Assembly (NCBI GenBank): GCA_039881045.1
Contig: JAYWVB010000012.1
Location: forward strand, 558,001-622,000
Direction of reading: 5' to 3'
DNA: 64,000 bases
From: Chaetomium olivaceum
Taxonomy: Eukaryota > Ascomycota > Sordariomycetes > Sordariales > Chaetomiaceae
The translations under genes and the position numbers were made by a program. Position 1 is the first letter of the stretch. Each line of letters starts with the position of its first letter. Shown here one piece after another: positions 10,167 to 22,057 of the stretch. Under the pieces are notes generated by a model that made no database searches, was not told the origin of the DNA, and worked only from the letters and a program-made list of their open reading frames with translations.

Positions 10167-12380
10167 ATGCCTCGTTGCTGGCCCTCATTCAGCTCCCGCT
10201 CCAAGAAGGAAGCGGGGGGCTCCACCGAAAAGTCGGGGAAGCTGCCAGACGGCGGGTCCAGCGCCTCCACCCTTGCGACCGACGCCAAGGGAAAGACCGA
10301 CACCAACGAAAAGAAAGACGAGAAAAAGGACGGCGAGAAAAAGGACGACAAGAAGGACGAAAAGAAAGACGAAGAGTCAACGGACGACAAGACAGAAGAT
10401 AAGAAGGAAGGCGAGGACGGTGTCAAGGACGGCGAGGAGAAAGATAAGCCCAAGATCATCGTCGGGTCAGTGGGCGAAGCCAAGAACATCTACAAAGGTG
10501 CTTCGGACGACGATGGGAATTGGACCTGGGTCGATAAGTATCCCGATGATGTTGAGGAGGCTGCCGAGAACGAGGAGACGGCCAAGTTCGCCGTCGTTGT
10601 GCGAAACCAGAAGAGTAACGACAGCCGGAAGAAGCTCGAGGCGCACAGCATTATCATCCAGAGCCCACAGATCAAGACAGCGTTGGCCGAGGTCTTCGCA
10701 GACTACCCGGGTGTTGCTTGCGAGTTAGCACGCCTCGAATTTGAGGCCCCCTTCAAGCCCTTTGTGCACCGATGGTATGTTCCCCACCAAAACTTCCCTC
10801 ATCTATCCACTCTCAGCGGAAGCTAACATGTCAACAGGACCGAGTTCCAAAAGTACCTCGAGAAGCCGGACCTCGATGAGAAGACCAGGGAGCACATGAA
10901 GGTGCTGGTTGACATCCTGAACTACGAGATTGGGGACGACGTCAAGACCTTCCAGGACTACGTCAAGAACGGCGTCGTGTGCTTCAAGGACCTGTGGATG
11001 ATCTTCCAACCCGGCACCGTCGTCGTCTCGGCGCATCAGGGCCCGCTCAGCGCCTTCGAGATGGTCGAGACGGAGTACATGTCGAACAACTGCGGCAAGT
11101 TTTTGCAGGTGCGCTGCGACTGCGTCGACTACGGTGGCAAGGAGTTTGGCCGGTTCCAGGAAGCAATCAACATCTCTGAGTTCATCGGCACCAAGAAGAT
11201 CACGGGTCTCAAGACATATCCCTTGCATTTCCACGAGGACAAGGAGGGGATTACCGCCAAACTAATTAAGCGCGGCGCCGTGTTCGAAACGCTCGCGGGC
11301 CACCACTACAAGCAATACTCCGGCAAGGCCATCACGTGGGACCGCGAGGGCAATGAGGTGGAATGCCAGATCACGGGTCGCATCATCGTCGACATTGACA
11401 GTTTCAACCGCTTCAGCCCCTGGCGCGTGCGCTATTTGACCGACTTCAACGCGAACGACCTCGACAAATTCACCAAGCACAAGGAGACGCTTGGTGTTTC
11501 GGATGACAAGTTCATCCTGCCACCCTACTACCAGATGCTCGCTCGTTGCAGGACACGCGGCTACTCTCTCAAGTTCAAGAAGTGGCTCGACTTCTTCATC
11601 GAGCAGATCACCGAGGTGGTGTGGAACAGCACGGCATTTGACAAGCTCGTATTGCCCCCAGACCAGAAGGAGCTGATTCTGTCTTTCTCTGAGTCACAAA
11701 TTGCCGGCAGCAACTTCGACGATATCATCCAGGGTAAGGGTAAGGGCATCATCTGCCTCCTATCTGGCCCGCCCGGTGTGGGGAAGACATTGACGGCCGA
11801 GGCCGTGGCCGAGAACCTCAAGGTGCCGCTTCATATGCTGAGCTCGGGCGATCTTGGGTCGGATCCGTGGGAGGTGGAGCGTGAGCTCAACTCGATCCTC
11901 GAGCTCGTGGCTCGCTGGAACGCCATCCTGCTGCTGGACGAGTGCGACGTGTTCCTGGAGGCGCGCAGCACGCACGAGTTGGAGCGGAACAAGATCGTGT
12001 CCATCTTCTTGCGCACACTGGAGTACTACGAGGGCATCATGTTCATGACCACCAACCGGGTCGAAGACATCGATGCCGCGTTCCAGTCCCGTATCCACGT
12101 CAGCATTGAGTACCCCGACCTGACCGCCGCCTCTCGCCGCGCCATTTGGGGCAACTTCCTGCGGGGCTCGACAATCAAGAGCTCGCTCACCGACAAGGAT
12201 ATCCACGAGCTCGCCGAGCTCAAGCTCAACGGTCGGCAGATCAAGAACGTGCTCAAGACGGCGCAGCTGCTTGCGGCTCGGAAGAAGAGCGACACACTGG
12301 ACCGGAAGTTCATCGAGACGATTCTAATCATCGAGAAGAAACGTCCGGGGGCCCCCCAGCAGATGATGCATTACCTCTAA
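10167..12380 (+). CDS. AAA+ ATPase with DUF7025-like N-terminal region
   Basis: Intact two-exon gene encoding 716 residues; a 63-bp intron (10775-10837, GTATGT donor, GCTAAC branch) splits codon TG|G of HRW. Residues about 35-95 are an extreme Lys/Asp/Glu-rich segment made of repeated KKDEKK-type units, probably disordered. The middle (about 130-420) matches the region usually called DUF7025 in fungal AAA proteins (blocks KFAVVVRNQKSNDSRKK, VLVDILNYEIGDDV, GIICLLSGPP). The ATPase core has Walker A GPPGVGKT near residue 513, Walker B AILLLDECDVFLE near 565, sensor MTTNR and the arginine-finger region AFQSRIHVSIEYPDL. These proteins occur in many copies in filamentous fungi; their substrates are not known. 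No signal peptide or membrane segment is visible, so a cytosolic remodelling ATPase is inferred. It faces the oxalate decarboxylase gene with 258 bp between the stops. Confidence 0.9.
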
Positions 12381-12638
12381 GCGGTCGGGCTGGGGTCAAG
12401 GGACGGTGTTTGGTCGGTTGGATCACGAATCATGACGGGCAGGATACACCTGGGGAGGTGTTGTAGATCTCCAGTTGGAGACATTGTTTGTACATATACC
12501 ATATATCCAGCGGCGTTGGGAATGAGGTCCCTGTATTTTGTCTATTTATCTACTTCTTCAAAACTAGTTTATTCTAACTCGACCTCTCCTTCCTCGGAAT
12601 TCATCATGAATCTATTTCACAACAATCTCGCCCTCCTC

Positions 12639-14073
12639 TCACACAATATCCTTCGGGGGCAGCGTAACATCATCCTTCTGAGCATCCTCAATCTCCTTCA
12701 GGAACTTGTCCCCAGCCTCCTTGTCCCCCTGGAACAGCGTATCCGCCACCATGCGGCGCGGCGTCTCACCCAGCCACTGGAACAGCGAGAAGTCACGGAA
12801 CTCATCAGCACGGAACACCTCGAGCATCTCGATGTCCTCATCCCCAATATTCTCTACAAAATGGCCCATGTTGCGCGGCACGATCCCGACGTCGCCAGGC
12901 AGGTAGTCGAACGTGCGTGCGGTGCCCTCGGACCCAAACACGGTAACGCGCGCGCGCCCACTCAGGAAGAAGGACCACTCGTCCGCGTTGGGGTGCCAGT
13001 GCATCTCGCGCAGCGCGCCGGGCTCGATGATGACGTGCGCGGCGGCAACCGTCTTGGAGATGGGGAAGTTGCTGGTGTCGGTGATGCGCACCTGGCCGCC
13101 CGTGGTGTTCTTGGGCTCCTGCGCGAGCATGTGGTGCGTGAACTGCTGGGTCGACTTCTTGACGTATTTCCCCTTGGGGAACTCGTCCTCGACGGACCCC
13201 GGCTGCGAGCCCTGGAAGATGTACTTCTCCGACTGGGGGATGTGGGCGAAGACCTCGGGGGGCAGGTGGAAGTTCTTGGAGATGACGGAGCGCGGGGTGT
13301 GCGCCAGCCAGTCGGTCAGGAGGAAGGTCGAGTCCTCCGAGAAGGATCCCGAGTCGAAGATGAGCAGGAACTCGGTGCCATTGGGGCTGAGACCCTGCAG
13401 CGAGTGCGGGACGCCCGACGGGAAGTACCACAGGTCGCCCTTGCCGATGTCGTCCACGAAGGTGCCGCCCTCGTAGTCAAGCGCTGTCACACGGACTTCG
13501 CCGTCTAGCACGTACGCCCACTCAGCCTCTTTGTGCCAGTGCAACTCGCGAATCACGCCCTCGCCGAGGCGCATGTTGACGGCCGCGAGCTCGACGCTGG
13601 TGGGGAGCTCGCGAACGGTGGTCTGCCGAGTCCAGCCGCCTTCCTGAAAAGGGAGGTAAGTCATGGGGTTGGAAAACGGGGCGAGGGGGGTGGGAACAAA
13701 CCTCGATTCTAATGTGAGAGTCGGCAAAGCTCCATCTCAGGTTGGGCATATCGCCGCGGTCGGTCGAGGGCGGCCGCACGAGATCCGGGTTCTGGCGCGA
13801 ACGCTCCCGATTCCATGGCCCCAAGACAGAAGCACCCTCTCCATTGCGCCAGGGCAAGGGGTCAAGTCCATCGCCAACGGCGTCTATGAACTTATCGTAC
13901 GGGTCTTCATAATCGGGGGTATAAGGATTTGCAGCAGGCGTGCTCTTCCGGTACTTGGCCGGCAGAGGCTTGCCGTCCAGCAGCCGCTGTCGGGGGCTGT
14001 CCTGGATGGGAACCGCAGCAGCGAGGTCGCTGAGACCCGCGGCTAAGACGAGGGCGGTGCTTGAAAGACGCAT
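12639..14073 (-). CDS. Oxalate decarboxylase, secreted bicupin
   Basis: This enzyme converts oxalate to formate and CO2 with manganese, normally outside the cell or at the wall. The spliced product has 458 residues from two exons; a 58-bp intron (13644-13701) follows RIE. The N-terminus (MRLSSTALVLAAGLSDLAAA) is a signal peptide. Two cupin domains each show the metal-binding pattern HxHx4E: HWHKEAEWAYV near residue 157 and HWHPNADEWSFF near 337, with a later metal His in each cupin (GVPHSLQG, NMGHFVENIG). Other family blocks are GKGDLWYFPSGVPHSLQG and FDYLPGDVGIVPRNMG. The exons are fully open. Length and layout fit fungal oxalate decarboxylases. A role in oxalate detoxification or acid control during growth on plant material is inference. 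Confidence 0.93.
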
Positions 14074-14761
14074 CGTGTCGCAGGCAAAGTAGGTGGTTGG
14101 TGAGGGCTCAGGGAACTGTGTGAAGATGGGAGGAGATGAGTGAGCTGGGTGGTTGAATATTGGAATCCATGACTCACTACCACTAGATATATGGCTCGGG
14201 ATGATGTCGTTGACTATAACGCCATCGTTTACCCAACGGCTCTCGGCTCTCTACGGACCTTACGGATATTACCTTGCATCCACCGATGCAGTCTCTAGAT
14301 CCCACGTTCGAGGGTTCTAGGTATGTACGATACATTCCGTGAAATGTCCGGTGTGATAGCCTCGGAGACTGTTCCGACCGATATCCGAACCCCCGATATT
14401 CCTGCACGGTCTCTACAATTCCATGTTTATCTCGGCGGACGGAAATAGAGTGCTGAGTGAGCATGTACCATAGGGCCTGTGATAGGAAGGTAGGACGACA
14501 CCTGGAGACTACCCCTAACATGACATCATCCCTCAGCTCTCGGATTGGGTTAGTCCCGCGGGACTCGGCCGCTGCATCGCCCAGCCGTTGCCCAGCCATG
14601 CCCAGCCGATCCCTGCGGGCTTCGGCACCGATAGCCGCTCTCGCCGAGGCTAAAGGATCTGACTTGGGACATCTCGAAACGGAAACACACGCTCAGTTGC
14701 TATTGGCATGAAGAGGTCACACAAGCCACACCGAAAAGCCAATATTTGAGACAACACCGCG
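14074..14761. other. Divergent spacer between oxalate decarboxylase and DUF1275 gene
   Basis: No protein-like ORF or RNA gene seen. It must hold both promoters; I could not pick a convincing TATA box. A run CCCAGCCGTTGCCCAGCCATGCCCAGCCG-type triple repeat of CCCAGCC lies at about 14579-14609. Confidence 0.45.
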
Positions 14762-15668
14762 ATGACGAGGAACGGATCCCTCGGCGAAAACACGCCCCTG
14801 CTATCAACTTCCATCCCAAAACCACCGCGGCAGCTCCGGGCACGATGGCATCAGCATTTGGCAGCAAATGTCTCACGAAGCTGGGCTGACTGCATCTTGA
14901 TCCTGTGCTATCTCATCACGGGTTTGCTTGATAGCGCGTCCATCTCGGTCTGGGGTTCTTTCGTGTCAATGCAGACCGGTCAGTGATCCCCCGATCGACA
15001 TCCCATATTCACCCACCCCCCTGAACATGTCCACCTCAAACAGCCATCAAATCACCACTTCCTAATCCAGCTCCCTCTCTCCAGGAAACACCGTCTACCT
15101 CGGTCTCGGCCTCGCCGCACCGGACGACTCAACACGGTGGATCAAATCCGCGGTGTCAATATGCGCCTTTTGCTTTGGGTCGTTCCTCTTCAGCCGCTTC
15201 CACCGGCGATTCACACCCACACGGCGGTGGGTACTCGCCGTGTCCTTCACCGCGCAGGCGTGCCTGACCACTGTTGCCGCGGGACTGGTGACGTCTACGG
15301 GGCCGCCCACAGACCCGCAGGACGTCGGCTGGCCGGTGCTGGTGCCTATCGCGCTGGTGGCCTTCCAGAGCTGTGGCCAGGCCGTGGTCAGCCGCGCGCT
15401 CGACTACAACGCGCTCACGAGCGTCGTGCTGACGAGCGTGTACTGTGATCTGTTCTCCGATGCGCGGTTGTTTAAGCTGCGGAACGTGGAGCGGAACCGC
15501 AGAAGTGCGGCGCCGTTGTTCTTGCTGCTGGGTGCGTTTATTGGCGGTCACTTCGCCGGAAGCTCCTGGGGCGTTGCTGGCGCGCTGTGGACGGCGTCGA
15601 TTCTGAAATTTGGGCTGGTGGTGGTGTGGCTGTTTTGGCCTGCTGAGAAGCGTGTGGAGGAGAGCTGA
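14762..15668 (+). CDS. DUF1275 (YoaK-like) integral membrane protein
   Basis: The protein has 266 residues after removal of one 106-bp intron (14979-15084) that interrupts MQTG|N. The family blocks are the first helix CILILCYLITGLLDSASI, SFVSMQTGNTVYLGLGLAA, and the C-terminal glycine-rich membrane segment LFLLLGAFIGGHFAGSSWGV. About six hydrophobic segments are visible, with the N-terminal 45 residues soluble. DUF1275 proteins occur in bacteria and fungi; the function is not established and a transporter role is only a guess. The gene is divergent from oxalate decarboxylase across 688 bp. All exons are open, so the model is firm even though the role is not. Confidence 0.88.
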
Positions 15669-16444
15669 GAGTGAGGCGAGATCAGAGGGCTGTTGTCGGT
15701 AATGTGACGAGTTGACAAGAGCCGGGGGAAGCCGAACTAAACCCTTCGACACATCACAGCCAGCAGGTCCCCTCTGCGAGCTCATTGCCACGACTTCAGC
15801 GGCTTTCCCTCAATGAAGGCCGTGCTCCAATGAGCCAAGCCGAGCCTTGGCCCCTACCCTCGATCTCCCCCAGACCTTCAACTGCCTTCTAGCAAAACAC
15901 AAGATAACCCTGTCCCCCATGGTCAAATAGAACTGCCGAAACGCAAGACAAATACGATGCTTTAGACTCCCTGAAACGGCTCTATGAAAGACCGCCAGCG
16001 GATAATAGGGGAATGACAACCAGGTTCGCGGAAGAATTGTGCCAAACCCCTGATTGGGGCGCTTCACGAACCTGGACCTGGAGACCAATAAGCCTTGACT
16101 TATGCACCCCGCTCTGGCAAGGTAACATTCGCATGTGGCAGCTCTCGCCAGACCTAGACCAAGCCCGGACTCCTTGTTTTGGCTCGGCTCCGTCTTGCCC
16201 TGGAGGTTTTCCCCGATGTAGAGCGGCGGACTAGTCAACATAGCTCCATTTGGAAGTGGTGTTGGTCGCCAAGAACGACGAGATGAGCCTCGGATAAGTT
16301 GAACGGGAGATGACCGGAAGCTTCACCGTGTTTAGAGGTTCCTTTGTGAATCTTGTTAGTTCCTAAAGTCTATAAAGAGAGTTGGACTTCCTTTTCTTTC
16401 TTCCGGACCCCACGTGAATATCATCCGCGTCGTATCAAGCCAAC
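15669..16444. other. Spacer upstream of feruloyl esterase
   Basis: No gene recognised. The right end carries the esterase promoter, including a TATAAAG box at 16371. A 143-codon minus-strand frame (15810-16241) has no family resemblance. Confidence 0.5.
16371..16377 (+). promoter_or_regulatory. TATA box of feruloyl esterase gene
   Basis: TATAAAG sits 74 bp upstream of the ATG at 16445 and is followed by a C/T-rich leader, an arrangement typical of strongly expressed secreted-enzyme genes in fungi. Confidence 0.45.
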
Positions 16445-17517
16445 ATGATCTCCGTCCCAACCCTTGCTTTGACCCTTCTGGCGGCCGCCCAGGCCGTCGA
16501 GTCTGCCTCGGCCGGCTGTGGCAAGAACCCCCTTCGTCGGGCACTAAGTCCATCAACGTTAACGGCAAGCAACGGCAATACATTCTCCAGCTTCCCAACA
16601 ACTATGACTCCAGCAAAGCCCACCGTGTTGTCTTCGGATACCACTGGCGTGATGGGTCCATGAACGACGTTGCTAGCGGCGGCTTCTACGGCCTGCGGTC
16701 CCTCTCTGGTGACAGCACCATCTTTGTTGCTCCCAACGGCCTGAACGCCGGCTGGGCCAACAGCGGTGGTGAAGACATTACTTTTACCGACCAACTCGTG
16801 GCCATGCTCAAGAACGACCTCTGCGTCAACGAGGGCGAGTTTTTCGCCACAGGCTGGAGCTACGGCGGGTCCATGAGCCACAGCGTGGCCTGCTCTCGGC
16901 CTGGTAAGTATACCCTTAACTTCCCCAGCCCCTCACAAACCTAGGTATTAACTCCACCCGCAGACGTCTTCAGCGCGGTCTCCGTCATCGCCGGCGCCCA
17001 GCTGTCCGGCTGCTCCGGTGGCGGCACACCCGTCCCCTACCTCGGTATCCACGGCGCGGCCGACAACGTGCTCCCCATCTCGATGGGCCAGCAGCTGCGA
17101 GACAAGTGGCTCCAGACCAACGGCTGCACTTCCAAGAACGCCCCCAACCCGGGCGCCGGTCAGCAAAGCCACATCAAGACCACCTACACCTGCTCCAAGG
17201 CTCCCGTGACCTGGATCGGCCACGGCGGCGGCCACGTGCCCGACCCGAGCGGAACCAACGGCGCCAAGTTCGCTCCCGGCGAGACCTGGAGCTTTTTCAA
17301 CGCTGCTGTGGGCAATGGTGGTGGCGGTAACCCCAGCCCCAGCAACCCTGGCACTCCCGTCACAACTACCAGCCCGGGCACCCAGCCATCCAACCCGAGC
17401 ACCAACTGCTCGCCGAAGTGGGGGCAGTGTGGTGGTCAGGGGTGGGCGGGTGCGACGTGCTGTGAGAGTGGCAGCACCTGCCGCTCTTCGAACCAGTGGT
17501 ACTCGCAGTGCATCTAA
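16445..17517 (+). CDS. faeB: Feruloyl esterase (CE1 type) with C-terminal CBM1
   Basis: This secreted serine esterase releases ferulic acid from arabinoxylan and helps xylanases open plant walls. A signal peptide (MISVPTLALTLLAAAQAVESA) precedes the catalytic domain. Visible elements are GCGKNP, QRQYILQLPNNYD, VFGYHWRDGSMNDVASGG, the nucleophile elbow GWSYGGSM, YLGIHGAADNVLP with the acid Asp, and WIGHGGGHVPDP with the catalytic His. A Pro/Ser/Thr/Gly linker leads to a complete CBM1 cellulose-binding module (PKWGQCGGQGWAGATCCESG through WYSQCI). A 60-bp intron (16904-16963) lies after CSRP. The frame breaks once at the C5 run 16528-16532 just after GCGKN; one extra C restores PPSSGTKSINVNG and yields 337 residues. 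Everything else is intact, so I treat this as a live gene with a run-length error. The homology resembles FaeB enzymes of Chaetomiaceae. Confidence 0.92.
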
Positions 17518-17996
17518 GGGAGTGATAGTTGGGAGTTGATTTGAGGTTTCATGTGCATAGTTGCCCTTTTTGTGGAGTATGATGAGAGATTCATACCTTC
17601 GAGTACATAGTTCAGTCTAGCCTCATATTCTAAGACGGCAGTGATACAATATCTTGGCAAACAGCTGTTGCTTTACCAAAGTAACCGTCCCCTCGCCTTT
17701 CAGGGTACGTCCTCTCGCACCTATCGTTAATACGGCTCGCACGGTTCCGTGGCTGGCTCGTTGAAGTTTAGCCCAGAGTCAGGGGATCTGACCCAGTAAG
17801 TGCACTAAAGGCACCTTGTTCATAAATGTGGCGAGACCACGGCTCAAGCCTATACTATGTTGTAGCTCCCTAACTCTCAGCTACTCTTCTCATAAGTAAG
17901 TACATGTACAAACGAAGCCCTTCTCTTCGCCCCTCCTCCCCGCTTATCAGTTTGATCCCCGCCCAAACTTCAGACATACCCCACTCCATCGGATCC
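17518..17996. other. Convergent spacer, esterase and small Cys protein
   Basis: Two 3' untranslated regions should lie here. I see no RNA gene or ORF with support. Confidence 0.5.
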
Positions 17997-18248
17997 TTAG
18001 TAGTTCGAGCAGCAGACGGTGTCGCCCTTACGGCTGCTCGAGTGGTAGTAAAAGTCCAGGCTGAGCTGGTTCCAGCAGGCGGTGCGCAGCGAGGTCTTGG
18101 GCCATGTCTTGGGGCCACCGGGAATGTTGATGGTGAAGGTGGTCTTGCCCCTCGTGGTGGACTTGTCGTAGTTGAGGATGCCGGCATCCTGGAGCGCATT
18201 GTCGACAATGTCCCGGCAGAGGCTGCAGGCTCCGATCTTGACGGCCAT
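17997..18248 (-). CDS. Small conserved-looking protein, 83 residues
   Basis: A single uninterrupted frame starts MAVKIGACSLCRDIVDNALQ and ends DTVCCSNY. It has five cysteines (a CSLC pair near the N-terminus, one in the middle, CC near the end), no signal peptide, and mixed polar composition. The middle (GKTTFTINIPGGPKTWPKTS) could form beta strands. I do not recognise the family. Reasons to believe it: balanced amino-acid composition unlike shadow ORFs, a GGTGGGAG-rich leader followed by an A-rich ATG context, and a position alone in its interval. The five-prime flank (18249-18400) has a pyrimidine/purine-alternating look of a fungal leader. A cytosolic Cys-dependent or metal-binding role is only possible, not shown. 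Confidence 0.55.
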   Translation of the reverse strand: MAVKIGACSLCRDIVDNALQDAGILNYDKSTTRGKTTFTINIPGGPKTWPKTSLRTACWNQLSLDFYYHSSSRKGDTVCCSNY

Positions 18249-20069
18249 TTTTGGTATGGTGGGAGTTCGTGGTTTCGTGGGTTGGTGAAGAGGGAGAGGA
18301 GAGTTTGTGTACTAGGTGTACAAGGAAGGTGTTCGTTGCTAGAGTGGTTGTGGTGATGGTTGGTTATGATGATCGAAGAAAAGAATAAAATCGGTAAGGC
18401 TTGCGGCAGTCTAATATATCACGACTCAAACAGCCAAGCGGTGGATGCGTAGCAATGGCTTTTGTATATGTTCATACGCGATGGGTCGTAAGTGCTTACC
18501 TCCCTCTACGGCCCATCTGTGGCCATGGTTGCACGCAAAATGAAACGGCATTTTCACCACCAAGAGCATCAATCGAATTACCAAGCCAACTGCACTGAGC
18601 ATGCCTGAAATCAGCCCGTGCCGCTTCCTAGTATCCATATACATCGGTGAACGCTTTTGGGCCATTTTACCATGGCCCTTGTAGCCCAGCTAGGGCATCT
18701 AAAGCTTGTGCAGTCAGGGACATTCTTACTTGGGCGCTGAGACTCTGGAGTTGCAGTCGTCACTCGTACCAGTACCCATAGACGTAGAGGCCCTGATGCC
18801 GATCATGCTTCATCCCCCAAGTTCCTTGGTTCAACTTAGGTGTCCAGGTACTTACACATCTCGGATATCTTCGGATCCTGCCTATTGTCCGTCGGCCTAG
18901 TTAGCCCAATACCTCCCCCAGGCTCCCGTCCCAACTATCGAGGGACCCACAGAGCGAGGTTGTATTGCGCCATCGTTTTGAAACAGGGATCTCACCCCAA
19001 ACTCCATGAGAACCTTATTAAAACCCCATCGGGACCCCACTGACCGTCAGGTACCATTCTCGGGAAGCAAGGGGCGGCCCGTAGGTTTTCCTCTTCTAGC
19101 CGCAGCCATGTTCCCGGCGTTGAAAAGGGTGGTTTGTTTCTATTTCTAGCCCCATTGCCATCGGGAGACGTTATTTCGAGCTTCCGATGGGGTCCAAGGC
19201 TACGCCGAGTTTCATAGTCTCGGCGTGCGGCGTAGCTAAGAGGTAGCGTGGAATGCGTGAAATCTCGGCGGATTTTGGTCTTCTTGTTGGTAGGCGAAGA
19301 GGCCCACGCTCAATGCAGCAGCCGCGGAGATATAACTCGTAAACCAAGCAAGAGAACCCGGGAGGGCACACACTGTCAGCCTGCAACCCCATGAAACCGT
19401 GGAACTCAAAGGTTCAAGAAATGGCAAAGTGGGTAGTCAGGGTCTTTCCCCACAGGCTGTGCCACATACGAATTCGGAAGTTCCCAAAGTGTATAGAAGG
19501 AGGTTTGCTGCCTGGCAAGGTTGGCTTGTTGTGCTTCGAACTGTCATGGTGAAACCTGGGCTCATATTTTGACACACCCCGCCGTACAAAAACGGTATTC
19601 ATGAATACATGGAGACCTCGGCAACAATCTCATAAACACCCATACGTTGTTTCCACCAACCGTGGTCAAGTCGGAGCCCTCAACCCAACTGTTTCCATTA
19701 AGCCCCTTTAATTTCGCGCACGATAGTGCATTAAGGTGCGTTTACATTTACCATGCCAAGTGTAGGCGATGGTTGAATCTCTCAAGCGCAGTAGTTCATG
19801 CTTCCGATATGCCCCTCGAAAAGCACATCTCTTCTCCCGGTACGAGAATGATATCCCTTGATACCCACCTTCGTGGTGTGATTGTTAGCCTAAAGCCCAA
19901 GGCCAACAAAGAGACGGGAGCTGAACGTTGTACTTACTACACTTTTAGTAGCGTGTGGAATATCCCAAGGTGGAACAAGAAATGAACCTACCGTTGAGGT
20001 GAAGGAATCCGCGCGCTCTCAGCCGCGACCAAGTTGCGCTTAGCCCGTGTCATCTTACCCACAACCACG
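18249..20069. other. Gene-poor interval
   Basis: Only scattered frames of 60-110 codons with no family resemblance. No RNA gene or mobile element seen. Confidence 0.45.
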
Positions 20070-21368
20070 TCAGAAGGTCGTCTGGAGCTTAGGGTAATCC
20101 CCCGCATCGGCTTGAAGATCCGCAAAGATGCGGCCCGAGTCATCCTTGCTCAGTCCCTTCATTCTCTTCGTGTCTTCCTCTTCTAATTCCTCCATTTCCT
20201 CGGCAGGTTCCACCTTGCCCGCTTTCTCATCTTCTTCTTGCGGCTCCAGCGCCTTCTCAGTCCCAGAGGACTCGCCCACCAGCAAGAACTGCGCGTTGGC
20301 ATAATCCAGATGTTTTGGCTGAGTCGGGACCCATCGAAGCGACCGGAACTCCTCGAGCAATCTACCCCGGCCCATCAACCATGTCAGCAAGCCAGTCCAC
20401 AAACACACCCACCCCAAGGCAAAGAAAAGAACTCACTCCTTCGGAAACTCGGGCCCCTTCGGCAGCCTCGCACTAGCCGGCCCTGCAAACTGCGGGTTCT
20501 TCGTACTAACCACCCAGCTCCCCCTCTCCCTCAGCCCCATCTCCCGCTGCACCTCCCCCAACTCACCCGGCAGCGTCAGGACATACACCAGATGGCTCGT
20601 CCTGCCCGTGCTGGTCAGCGCATACACCCCTTCGGCAAGCGGTTTCGCCGCGGGCGTGTGCCGCGTCCCTGCCGTTTTGGTCTCGTAGGTCGATTCGGCG
20701 AGGAAGGCTTCGCGTAGCTGGGCGAGGGAGGCGTGCGACTTTTCGACGAAGCCGACCCAGCGGTCGCGGCCGGAGAGGGGGAGGGTCTTTTTGGGAATCA
20801 CGCACACGCGCGTGTTGGTGGTGGTGTCGTCGAGGTCGTTGGCGTTGAGCTTGGCGCCGTGTTCGATGGGGCGGAGGACGATGTGGGTGCGGGCGATTTC
20901 GTTGACGGACGGGGGGTGTCGATGTTGACGCGCGGGCGGAAGAAGAAGTAGATGATCCCTTTTTCGAGGATGCTGGCGGGGGTGGAGTCGGAGTCGGAGT
21001 CGTCGGTTTGCGATGTTGATGACTTCTCCTTTTTGGGGGGTTTGGTGTCCTCGCCGCCATTTTGTTGCTTCCGCCGGTGTTTTGTATCGGTTTTGGCTTC
21101 GTTCCTACGACCAACAAAGCGTCAACCAATGTGTCATACGGGGGGGGGGGGTCACTAAGGTGTTGTATCCTACCCGTTGGCTCCTTTTTCTTGTGTTTCC
21201 CTATCTTGCCCCTCTCCCTCCTCCCTCTTCCTTCTTGGGCCGCTTGGGGCTAGGAGGTGCTGCGGTTTCCTCCGTCTTGTGCTTTGAGCCCGGCTGGGCT
21301 TCTTTAGCAGGAGCTGCCTTTTGCGACTGTTCTTGCTTCTTCGCCGCGGATCTCGTTGTGGTCGTCAT
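20070..21368 (-). CDS. Fungal nuclear-type protein, often labelled BTB domain transcription factor
   Basis: The core matches a fungal family commonly annotated as BTB domain transcription factor, although I see no BTB fold in it: ILEKGIIYFFFRPRVNIDT, IPKKTLPLSGRDRWVGFVEK, AGTRHTPAAKPLAEGVYAL, GRTSHLVYVLTLPGELGEVQ, LRERGSWVVSTKNPQFAGPA and FRSLRWVPTQPKHLDYANAQ. The N-terminus (MTTTTRSAAKKQEQS and on) is Lys-rich and the C-terminus Glu/Asp-rich. Introns are 21105-21173 (69 bp, with a 12-G tract) and 20362-20436 (75 bp). Two frame breaks are present. One is at the run 20911-20916 (C6 on the coding strand; a seventh C restores PPSVNEIARTHIVLRPIEHG). The other is in the G-rich stretch of exon 1 near 21210, where the frame must step before the first intron. 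Nuclear location is inferred from charge only. Confidence 0.75.
21140..21151 (+). repeat. Homopolymer of 12 G
   Basis: The longest G tract in the window, inside intron 1 of the gene on the minus strand (C12 there). It could form a quadruplex-like structure and is a weak point for base calling. Confidence 0.9.
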
Positions 21369-22057
21369 GTTGGCTGCATGGATGACAATGTCGAATTTAC
21401 TTCTCTGGTACTAGATCGTAGACGATAAGTTCTTTGGTATAATAAATACAATTGGATACTAATGTGTGGTTTTGGAGCCTCAAGTACCTATCACATCCTC
21501 CAATATGTTGTGCTGTCCGGCTGCCGTGATGTCATAGACGGCCAACAATATTGCCCCAGTATCCTGATCCATGCCACCACTGTCGTTGATTCAATGACGT
21601 TCAATGCTGTCTCGGATTGCCGCAAGCTGATTTGTCTACCATCCGAGGACGCAGTCTTGTCCAACTGAAACAAAGCATCCACTTCACTAATGCACCTACC
21701 CGTCTGCGATGTATCCTTCGCATTCTCGATCCGGAAACTTGGCTCGAGGGGGTGGCTGTTGCTTCTTGCGAACCCGGAGCAGCCATGAGAGAAGTGCCGG
21801 AGATGGTCTCGGAGTTTATATGTTTGACAGCCATCTTGGAGATGGGAAGTATTCGGAGATATTCGGCAAAGGAAATCATATGGCAGTAGTTTGACACTGC
21901 GCAAGACAAGGAATGATCCTCACTGGTACCGACCGAGGTTTTCTAATTGCTTGACTGGTTCCTGCCCATCCCCTTGTTTCCCTATCCTGAAAATGCGACT
22001 CGCTGCTCTATCGTATGCAAGTACACACTACACAGGTATTATATACACACTACCTAG
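21369..22057. other. Spacer between two minus-strand genes
   Basis: Two overlapping opposite ORFs (about 90-137 codons at 21491-21904) have no family resemblance; no RNA gene seen. Confidence 0.45.
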
